Source: CAYQCH01 sp964415935
GTDB lineage: Bacteria > Patescibacteriota > Patescibacteriia > VMEV01 > CAYQCH01
NCBI GenBank assembly: GCA_964415935.1
Contig: CAYQCH010000017.1
Span: 1-21,707, forward strand
DNA length: 21,707 nt
Reading direction: 5' to 3'
Part shown: in pieces, positions 5,872-11,938 of the stretch
Position numbering within the stretch: position 1 is the first letter of the stretch
Layout of the letters: each line of letters starts with the position of its first letter
Made by a program: the position numbers and the translations under genes
Notes under the pieces: model-generated
Seen by the model: only the letters and a program-made list of their open reading frames with translations
Databases searched by the model: none
What the model was told of the DNA's origin: nothing

Positions 5872-6747
5872 GTGGATGAACGTTGGAGAAGCCGACTGCT
5901 GAATCTGGGGCGCATGCCAGGTTCAGTCGAAGACGAGGCTGCGCTTATCCGTGAACGAGTTCGCGTTGGAGAGGTGAGGCCTCGGCAGGCGCTGCTTGCA
6001 GCAGCAGCCGATATCCCAGCAGCCGTTTTGGCCACGGGCGACACACCGGGGCGTGCGCGCAGGCGGTTGGAAGAGGTGTTGCCAAAACCAAGCTGGGAAG
6101 AGCTGTATCTGCCTGTTCATGAGCAAATGACTGTGGTCTGGCAGCTGAATGAACAGTTTTCCTGGGGGTTCTCGGCTAATGACTTTGTGTCGCTTCCGTT
6201 TCCGGGTGAGTGGCCGGACAGGTGGGAGGCCATGCGGGTTCTGGTTCCATATCTGGCCACGGTGCCGGAAACATTCGATGCGCTTTGGCGCGCTACCAAG
6301 TCACGACACGGTCATCGCAAACGCGCTGCCGATGACTCGCGCATTAAGGCGGATGCACTTCATCTGCGCCTGGCGGAGGGAATCCGGCACCCTGGGAAAC
6401 GCCTGAGATGGGAAACCCTCGACGTGTTTTCATATCGAGACAGAGAGGAAGGCCTGGCTCCGCGGATCTGGCGGGGAATGGTACTACCTCATGCCGGTCT
6501 TCTGGCAGCGGCGGCGATTCATGTGCGATGGGTGCAGGCAATGGATGGCATTCGGGTACCGCATGTTTGGCTGGCCGGGTATCAGTGCAGGAGCGAGCCT
6601 GACGCCGACTGGTCCAACGTACCGTTCCTGCATCTCATCAGCATTATCAAGTACCCGGGTCTCAGCCCCGCGCCCGAGACACGCGTGCGGCGAGATGCAG
6701 TTATGCCGTTCTTTTGGGACTCGCGTTGGAACCTCGGTTCCCGCTGA
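5872..6747 (+). CDS. Hypothetical protein, 291 aa, soluble
   Basis: Not recognised. GTG 5872 is chosen as start because CAGGAGGAAG lies directly upstream at correct spacing; a GTG at 5830 in the same frame has no ribosome site and falls inside the leader hairpin. The product starts (M)DERWRSRLLNLGRMPG. It has no signal peptide or membrane segment and is rich in Trp, Arg and Pro. Residues 26-56 match the N-terminal motif of the 201-aa protein at 2933-3538. The C-terminal part (VPFLHLISIIKYPG, then DAVMPFFWDSRW) looks folded but matches nothing I know. Composition is GC-richer than the flanking intergenic DNA. Confidence 0.75.
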   Translation: MDERWRSRLLNLGRMPGSVEDEAALIRERVRVGEVRPRQALLAAAADIPAAVLATGDTPGRARRRLEEVLPKPSWEELYLPVHEQMTVVWQLNEQFSWGFSANDFVSLPFPGEWPDRWEAMRVLVPYLATVPETFDALWRATKSRHGHRKRAADDSRIKADALHLRLAEGIRHPGKRLRWETLDVFSYRDREEGLAPRIWRGMVLPHAGLLAAAAIHVRWVQAMDGIRVPHVWLAGYQCRSEPDADWSNVPFLHLISIIKYPGLSPAPETRVRRDAVMPFFWDSRWNLGSR

Positions 6748-6772
6748 CACACAGCCCGCGTTTGCAGGTTGG

Positions 6773-6817
6773 GCGCTCAAGACAGGCCGTCAATGGCTGT
6801 TGTTTTGAGCGCTTTTT
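6773..6817 (+). terminator. Rho-independent terminator of the 291-aa gene
   Basis: GCGCTCAA (6773-6780) pairs with TTGAGCGC (6805-6812), with inner pairing of ACAG/CTGT, followed by TTTTT. It lies 25 nt after the stop codon. Confidence 0.8.
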
Positions 6818-6824
6818 GTTTCCA

Positions 6825-6853
6825 TAAAAAACACCCGCCAACCGACGGGTGTT
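6825..6853 (-). terminator. Rho-independent terminator of pgi/pmi
   Basis: On the minus strand AACACCCG (6853-6846) pairs with CGGGTGTT (6837-6830) around an 8-nt loop and runs into TTTTT. It lies 14 nt after the stop of the leftward isomerase gene. Confidence 0.85.
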
Positions 6854-6867
6854 GTGATGAACGGATT

Positions 6868-7920
6868 TTACACTCCCAGCTCTTTTTTGAAGTAGTCGAC
6901 CCACGGCACCACTACCGGGTTCTCTTTATAGAGCAGGGACAGATAAAAGGTGAGCAGGCTGCTGAAGAGCAAAACTTCGCAGGCTTCGCCTAATGTGCTG
7001 TCGGCGGTAGATTGGTATTCAAGCCAGGTTATGCCTTGCTGTTCTACGACGTCTTTTGTCACTTCAAACCGCTTACGGTTGCGGGCGGTATATAACTCTG
7101 ACGTGAAGGCCACAAACCGCAAACGCTGTGCGTATGTTTTTGGATTCTTTAATCCTTCCATCAAATGATGGTTCAGTTCAGGCAACAAATATTCCGCCGC
7201 AAATGATTTTGCGGTTTCATGCGTCTGGTTTTGCGCGGTACGAATGTTTCCGTGCAGATGTTCTGCCGCAACATACACGGGAATGAAGCCGTGCAGCAGT
7301 TTGGCGAGACGCGCAGGCTTGTTGGAAATTTCCGATTCTTCCATGGACCAGTCTTCGGCCAGGTTTTCAAGATGTCTGACAGTTTTCTTAACGTCTTTTT
7401 CTGAAACTTTGTAGCCGAGCTGTCCGAGTACGCCCAACAGCGTGAATGTGGCGTACCCAACCGCCAGGCGCGGCTGGTTGCTGGGATTATGCGGCGTTTC
7501 AAATTGCAAGTGCGGACGCTTTACATGCCTGGCCCATTGAATCAATTTGCCGCCCGTGGCAATAGCCAGCACCATGCATTTCTTTTTATGAGCCTGCTGC
7601 GCGACCATCAGCGTTTCCTCAGTGTTTCCGGAATAGCTGCAGGCAATGACCAACGTGTTTTTGTCAGCGTATGCGGGGAGCTGGTAGTGGTTGGCCAGAT
7701 CCATTGGTGTTTTAAAGTCAGGCAGGGCAACGGATCGAAGCAAACGAAAACCAAGATTTGAGCCGCCCATGCCGGTGACAATAATGCGCTTGGCTTTTTT
7801 ATACGCCGCGGGCAATTTTAATTTTTTTGCCTGGCTGAAACCGTCCAGGCATTGCTTGGGCAAAGCCATGACCGATTCATAAACCGCTTGCTGTTCTTTT
7901 TCCAAAGGTTGAATAAACAT
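6868..7920 (-). CDS. Bifunctional phosphoglucose/phosphomannose isomerase (SIS domain)
   Basis: It interconverts glucose-6-P or mannose-6-P with fructose-6-P, feeding glycolysis or sugar-nucleotide synthesis. The product is 350 aa from ATG 7920 (MFIQPLEKEQQAVYESV). Two SIS folds are visible: the first has TGMGGSNLGFRLLRSV and ACSYSGNTEETL, which bind the sugar phosphate. The second carries LPELNHHLMEGL, the equivalent of the family's catalytic P-E-x-N-H motif. Longer in-frame starts up to 8013 exist, but they would overlap the divergent yebC start and its promoter. A TACAAT element 12 nt before ATG 7920 and the absence of a Shine-Dalgarno suggest a near-leaderless mRNA. It is one of only two genes pointing toward the putative origin. 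Confidence 0.92.
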   Translation of the reverse strand: MFIQPLEKEQQAVYESVMALPKQCLDGFSQAKKLKLPAAYKKAKRIIVTGMGGSNLGFRLLRSVALPDFKTPMDLANHYQLPAYADKNTLVIACSYSGNTEETLMVAQQAHKKKCMVLAIATGGKLIQWARHVKRPHLQFETPHNPSNQPRLAVGYATFTLLGVLGQLGYKVSEKDVKKTVRHLENLAEDWSMEESEISNKPARLAKLLHGFIPVYVAAEHLHGNIRTAQNQTHETAKSFAAEYLLPELNHHLMEGLKNPKTYAQRLRFVAFTSELYTARNRKRFEVTKDVVEQQGITWLEYQSTADSTLGEACEVLLFSSLLTFYLSLLYKENPVVVPWVDYFKKELGV

Positions 7921-8001
7921 AGGTGTACCGACATTGTAGTTCGGCGGCTGTGCGGATGGCAATTCTTGTCTCTTGTCAATGGTCGTGATAAGAAAGAGCA
8001 T

Positions 8002-8721
8002 ATGGCAGGACATTCAAAATGGCATAACATTGCCGAGAAAAAAGGAAAAACCGATGCGCAACGCGCGAAGGCGTTCACGCAGCTGGCGCGCCTCATTACG
8101 GTTGCCGTGAAAAAAGGCGGGGCTGACCCGAACTTTAATTTTGCGTTGCGCACGGCCATCGATAAAGCGAAAGAGGCGAACGTGCCTAAGGACAACATCG
8201 AGCGCGCCATCAAAAAAGGAACGGGAGAACTGGATGGCGCGGAGATCGTGCAGAACCGGTATGAAGGATATGGCCCCGGAGGCATTGCCATGATGGTGGA
8301 CACGCTGACCGATAATCCCAACCGCACGTTCGCCGACCTCAAGCATGCGTTCAGCAAACACGGCGGCAACTTGTCCGGCTCCGTGGCCTGGCAGTTTGAC
8401 CAAAAAGGCGTCATCCATGTTGTCGGCGCCGCGCAAAAAGCCAGCGACGATGACTGGGTGCTGCAGGCCATGGATCATGGCGCCGATGACGTGCAAGCCA
8501 ATGACAATGATTTGATGGTGGTAACGGCGCCGCAGAAGCTGAAGGAAGCAAAGGACTGGGTTGAGTCGCAGGACCTGAAGCCCGAAAGCGCAGAGCTTCA
8601 TACCATGGCCAAGGAACTGGTTCCCGTAAGCGATGACGTGAAAACCGGTCTGCAGAAATTGATCGATGCTGTGGAAGGCATGGACGACGTGGAAAAAGTC
8701 TGGCATAACGCCGACCTATGA
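8002..8721 (+). CDS. yebC: YebC/TACO1 family protein
   Basis: YebC-family proteins were long annotated as transcriptional regulators; recent work links them to translation, relieving ribosome stalling at difficult motifs such as polyproline. The 239-aa product begins with the hallmark MAGHSKWHNIAEKKGKTDAQ. It continues with KDNIERAIKKGTGE, the YEGYGPGG turn, NRTFADLKHAFSKHGGN and GSVAWQFDQKGVI, all family-typical. ATG 8002 has only a weak purine stretch upstream (AAGAAAG). Its TGA overlaps the ruvC ATG (ATGA at 8718-8721), so the two are translationally coupled. yebC-ruvC neighbourhood is widespread in bacteria. Confidence 0.97.
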   Translation: MAGHSKWHNIAEKKGKTDAQRAKAFTQLARLITVAVKKGGADPNFNFALRTAIDKAKEANVPKDNIERAIKKGTGELDGAEIVQNRYEGYGPGGIAMMVDTLTDNPNRTFADLKHAFSKHGGNLSGSVAWQFDQKGVIHVVGAAQKASDDDWVLQAMDHGADDVQANDNDLMVVTAPQKLKEAKDWVESQDLKPESAELHTMAKELVPVSDDVKTGLQKLIDAVEGMDDVEKVWHNADL

Positions 8722-9191
8722 TCGTATTGGGCATTGACCCGGGCATTGCGCGTTGCGGCTGGGGGATTATCCGCCGCGAAGGACAGACCATGACCTGCCT
8801 CGATTACGGCTGCATCGAAACGCAACCGGATGTGCCGGAGGGACAGCGCCTGGCCCAGGTGCGGCAGGGTATTGTCGACATTTGTAAACAGCACAACATT
8901 GATCGCGTCGGCCTGGAAAAGTTATTTTTTTCCACGAACGCGAAAACCGCGTTTCAGGTGGGGCAGGCGCGCGGCGTCATTATTCTTGCCTTGCAGGAGG
9001 CGGGGCATCAGCCGCTGGAATGTACGCCAAATGAGGTCAAATCAGCCGTATGCGGCTATGGGTCTGCAGAGAAGAAACAGATGCAGGAGATGGTTCGCTT
9101 ATCGCTAAAGTTAGCCAAAATACCACAGCCTGATGATGCCGCCGACGCCCTGGCCATAGCCATGACCGTGTCCATGGTCAAAACGTATTGA
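8718..9191 (+). CDS. ruvC: Holliday junction resolvase RuvC
   Basis: RuvC is the dimeric nuclease that cuts Holliday junctions during recombination, normally guided by RuvAB. The 157-aa product carries the RNase-H-like core: GIDPG with D7, the second acidic residue E67 in GLEKLFF, and the C-terminal PDDAADALAIA with D140 and D143, so the four metal-binding acids are in place. The NAKTAFQVGQARGVI and PNEVKSAVCGYGSAEKKQM segments are also typical. The start overlaps the yebC stop. ruvA and ruvB do not follow; the GC-rich island begins instead. Confidence 0.97.
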   Translation: MIVLGIDPGIARCGWGIIRREGQTMTCLDYGCIETQPDVPEGQRLAQVRQGIVDICKQHNIDRVGLEKLFFSTNAKTAFQVGQARGVIILALQEAGHQPLECTPNEVKSAVCGYGSAEKKQMQEMVRLSLKLAKIPQPDDAADALAIAMTVSMVKTY

Positions 9192-9199
9192 CGGATATA

Positions 9200-9228
9200 T
9201 TGACAAAAGGGCCCTTTTTTGTTAACTT
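9200..9228 (+). promoter_or_regulatory. Promoter of island unit A-B with a palindrome in the spacer
   Basis: TTGACA (9200-9205) and TAACTT (9223-9228) are 17 bp apart. The spacer contains the palindrome AAAAGGGCCCTTTT (9205-9218), a plausible operator. The expected start is near 9235. Confidence 0.55.
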
Positions 9229-9237
9229 TTTGAATTC

Positions 9238-9358
9238 GTGAAAAGCGCAGAGAGGGAGCTCTTTCACACTCGATTTCTGCGGCTTTTTGGGTTTGTTGGA
9301 GCCTTAGAGACCGAGTGCAGGGATGGAATGGTTCCATTTTCTGTGCACGGATCCCTGC
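9238..9358 (+). promoter_or_regulatory. Structured 5' leader of gene A
   Basis: Two hairpins lie between the promoter and gene A. GTGAAA (from 9238) pairs with TTTCAC (ending near 9267), with inner AGC/GCT. GCAGGGAT (9317-9324) pairs with ATCCCTGC (9351-9358) and encloses GGAA/TTCC. The leader is about 160 nt long. No known riboswitch class was recognised. Confidence 0.45.
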
Positions 9359-9396
9359 GGGGATGTGTACCAACAAGTACGGAGATGAGGGGGATC

Positions 9397-10232
9397 ATGA
9401 GCACTCCCGGCAGTCCCAACAACCCCGACGACCCCACCGAAGGGGCGTCCGAGTCCGGTTCGTCCGGCGGCGAGGGCAACCCGCCCGGCCCCGGCGACAC
9501 CAACATTCTGCCGCCCGACGAGGTCCACGACCTCGACGAGGACATGCGGCCGGCGGCCAGCAAGACCGTGAAGGTCCAGACCGCCGACGTGGAGGGCGCG
9601 GACAGCTCCGCGTCCAAGGGTTCCTCCGAGGCCGGCTCGACCGGCAGCGAGGAGTCCGGTGTGTCCGACGCCGGCAAGTCCGGCGAGCAGGGCGGTTCGG
9701 CGGGCGGCGGTGAGGGCGGTGGCGANNNNNNNNNNNNNNNNNNNNNNNNNNNNNNNNNNNNNNNNNNNNNNNNNNNNNNNNNNNNNNNNNNNNNNNNNNN
9801 NNNNNNNNNNNNNNNNNNNNNNNNNCCGGCAAGTCCGGCGAGCAGGGCGGTTCGGCGGGCGGCGGTGAGGGCGGTGGCGATGAGCCCCCGTCCGGCACGG
9901 CGCCCTCCGGCGGCGGTGGCAACAACGGTCGTTCCGAGAACGTCCGCACCATCCTGGAGGTCCTCGACGTCATCGACAGCAAGGTGCAGAGTCTCAGCGA
10001 CATCGACGTCCAGGGCAACCGCATGCAGGACACTCTCTCGAGGTCGGCGGCGATCATGCGGCTCCTGATGGCCGGGCCGCTCACCGACGACGACGTCGAG
10101 GAGATCAAGAAGCGCGTCGTGGCGCTGGCCTCCAACGTCGAGACGGTGGTCACCCGGCTGCACAGCATGGTGGCCAGGCCCGGTCTCGGTGAGGCCCTCG
10201 CCGCGATCGACAAGTTCGAGTCGCGGGAGTAG
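9397..10232 (+). CDS. Island gene A: disordered acidic protein with helical C-terminal domain (interrupted by scaffold gap)
   Basis: Not recognised. ATG 9397 follows GATGAGGGGGATC, a good ribosome site. As deposited the frame breaks at the 100-N gap. Removing the Ns and one copy of the 55-bp flanking duplicate (155 nt) joins the frames exactly, giving 226 aa. Residues 1 to about 125 are Gly/Ser/Asp/Pro-rich and surely disordered (MSTPGSPNNPDDPTEG, later SGEQGGSAGGGEGGGDEPP). Residues from about 128 on are helical (VRTILEVLDVIDSKVQSLSD, then LLMAGPLTDDDVEEIKKRV). The latter segment resembles the N-terminal region of island gene C. There is no membrane segment. Gene B starts 5 nt after the stop, so the two form an operon. 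Confidence 0.75.
9671..9880. other. Scaffold gap of exactly 100 N flanked by identical 55-bp copies
   Basis: The 55 bases 9671-9725 are identical to 9826-9880, with N from 9726 to 9825. The joined frame across A is restored if the Ns and one copy are removed. This is an assembly overlap that was not merged, not a biological repeat. Confidence 0.93.
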
Positions 10233-10237
10233 GCGGG

Positions 10238-11773
10238 ATGACCATGCAGGCTTCTGGGTCCGGCGGAGACGATCCGCGGGCCCAGGGCCTGCGGGACATC
10301 GTGTCCGAGCTGGATCGTCTCGAAGACTCCGTCAACCGCCTTGATCACACCTCTTCCGCCTGCGATGAGCTTGCGGCGGCGGTCATCAAGGCCTACCGAC
10401 TTCTGGTCCGGCTGCATGCCGCGGCGGGTTCGCAGCGGCAACGGCTGGAACATGCGCAGCAGATCCAGGCGGCGGAAGCGGAGTTCCGCATCCGCCGCCT
10501 GGCCGACACTCTCGGCCTGAACGAGCAAGCCCTTTCTCAACTGGAGGAGTTTGCGTCACTCCAATCGGAACACATCGAGTGGAGGAACGAATTCCTCCGA
10601 AAGCAGAGGGAACCCATGAACACCGAACACAGGAGCTTGTCGGCTCCCGGTCTCGGCGTCGCGTTGCTTCTGGCCATGCTGTTCGGCTGGCTCGTCGATC
10701 AGACGCTTGGGCCGCTGACGCGGCTTGGCGGCCTGGATTCGACGGGCATGGTCATCGTCGCGGTCGTCGGCACGATCGTTCTGGGCTGGATCTACTACAT
10801 CCTGCCCGGCACGCGGCGCGGAAGCGAGACCCTGTTCAGCTTCCGGTTTGGCAAGGAGCCTGACCAGGAGGAGATCAAGGCGCTGCGCGAGAGGCTTGCC
10901 GAGCTCGACGGGCAGGTCGCTGACCTGAACAAGAAGATCAGCGGCGATCCTGCGGGATCGATCGGCAAGGTCGCGGAGCAGCTGCGGATGCGCGGGGAAT
11001 ACCACGCGCATGTCGTGGGGTTGCGACAGCTGGTCACCCAGTACGAGGTGATCGCCGGCCAGCTCGATCATTTTCTCGGCGAGATGGCGCAGCTTCAGCA
11101 GCGTCTGGACGACAAGAATGTCGAGTTGGACAGCCTGCAACAGCGGGGCGCCGATACCAGCGCCGTAGAGGCGGAGCTCACGCAGCTCGAAGCGGAGGTG
11201 GACGTCAAGCAGGCGGACATCGACGCCAAGAGAAGCGAGCTGCGCGCCAACGTGCAGGCTTCCGTCACGATGGCGCACGAGCTGCAGACGGCTGAACAAG
11301 CCGCTGCCAGCATCAGCGGCGAGCTGGACGGACGAGGCGGTCTGCGCGAACAGCTGGAGGCCAAGCAAGCCGAGCGCGAAGTCGCTCATCAGGCGGTCAG
11401 GGACGTGGAGGCCAAGACGGCTCCGCGACCGGTCCGCAAGTGGGTGCCGGCGCAGGCGCTCATCATCGTCGTGCTCGGCGTGACGTGGTGGGACCTTCTG
11501 GACATCAACAACATGGTCCGGATGGAACGCCGCTCGCGCAACGAGGATCCCGGCATCACGGCATCAGCTGGTTTGCCGGAGCCATCCACGCGGCTGGTTG
11601 AGGTAACCGAGCTGCCCGACGTCAGGCTGGGCGACCGAATTCTGGTCACCAGAGGCGAGGGCGGCGTGCCGGTCGTCAGCACGGACGTCGTGCGCACCGA
11701 CGGCAAGCCCAGCCACGAGATCCGGTTTTACACGTCCATCCTTTCGGATGAGCCGCAGGGCGGTCCGAAGTAG
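10238..11773 (+). CDS. Island gene B: three-pass membrane protein with long cytoplasmic coiled coil
   Basis: Not recognised. The 511-aa product has a helical N-terminus (residues 12-125). Hydrophobic segments lie at about 136-156 (APGLGVALLLAMLFGWLV) and 169-189 (MVIVAVVGTIVLGWIYYIL). A long coiled coil follows (about 207-395, for example LRERLAELDGQVADLNKKI and VEAELTQLEAEVDVKQADI). A third segment lies at about 402-420 after a basic patch (RPVRKWVPAQALIIVVLGV). The last 90 residues (RLVEVTELPDVRLGDRILV and onward) look like a small beta-rich domain. Positive-inside reasoning puts the coiled coil in the cytoplasm and the C-terminal domain outside. It is the second gene of unit A-B, preceded by GGAGTAGGCGGG, and ends at a strong terminator. 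Confidence 0.8.
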   Translation: MTMQASGSGGDDPRAQGLRDIVSELDRLEDSVNRLDHTSSACDELAAAVIKAYRLLVRLHAAAGSQRQRLEHAQQIQAAEAEFRIRRLADTLGLNEQALSQLEEFASLQSEHIEWRNEFLRKQREPMNTEHRSLSAPGLGVALLLAMLFGWLVDQTLGPLTRLGGLDSTGMVIVAVVGTIVLGWIYYILPGTRRGSETLFSFRFGKEPDQEEIKALRERLAELDGQVADLNKKISGDPAGSIGKVAEQLRMRGEYHAHVVGLRQLVTQYEVIAGQLDHFLGEMAQLQQRLDDKNVELDSLQQRGADTSAVEAELTQLEAEVDVKQADIDAKRSELRANVQASVTMAHELQTAEQAAASISGELDGRGGLREQLEAKQAEREVAHQAVRDVEAKTAPRPVRKWVPAQALIIVVLGVTWWDLLDINNMVRMERRSRNEDPGITASAGLPEPSTRLVEVTELPDVRLGDRILVTRGEGGVPVVSTDVVRTDGKPSHEIRFYTSILSDEPQGGPK

Positions 11774-11779
11774 GGTGCG

Positions 11780-11820
11780 GGCGGGGACAGGCCAGAACAT
11801 GGCCTGTCCCCGCCAGACTT
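11780..11820 (+). terminator. Strong terminator of unit A-B
   Basis: GGCGGGGACAGGCC (11780-11793) pairs perfectly with GGCCTGTCCCCGCC (11801-11814) around a 7-nt loop; a T-rich but interrupted tract (AGACTTCTTTTC) follows. It starts 7 nt after the gene B stop. Confidence 0.85.
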
Positions 11821-11834
11821 CTTTTCACGGATAT

Positions 11835-11907
11835 GGATTACGCTATGCTTAATCCAGGTCCGTGGACGGAAACGATACAAAAGTGGAACGGCTCCACTCT
11901 TCCGTCC
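11835..11907 (+). promoter_or_regulatory. Palindromic promoter and hairpin leader of gene C
   Basis: GGATTA (11835-11840) and TAATCC (11850-11855) flank a -10-like TATGCT (11844-11849), with a weak TTTTCA 16 bp upstream. The putative transcript then folds at once: GGACGGAA (11864-11871) pairs with TTCCGTCC (11900-11907), enclosing GTGGA/TCCAC (11883-11887 and 11893-11897). The Shine-Dalgarno follows the stem. Confidence 0.5.
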
Positions 11908-11938
11908 TTTGCACTTTCAAAACCAAGGAGAGGCCGTC

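Noticed and set aside
9205..9218. AAAAGGGCCCTTTT as ruvC terminator
   Set aside because: The palindrome has no loop and sits exactly between a -35 and a -10. An operator or chance symmetry fits better, although T residues follow it.
9671..9880. A real direct repeat or minisatellite around the N run
   Set aside because: The same 55-bp/100-N/55-bp pattern occurs again at 20264-20473 in an unrelated gene, so it is an assembly feature.
9395..10540. Long minus-strand open frames through the island (also 12658-13311, 14781-15887, 16275-17381)
   Set aside because: GC-rich coding DNA keeps antisense frames open. These lack ribosome sites and have Arg/Pro/Ser-biased nonsense composition, while the plus-strand genes have starts, terminators and sensible domains.
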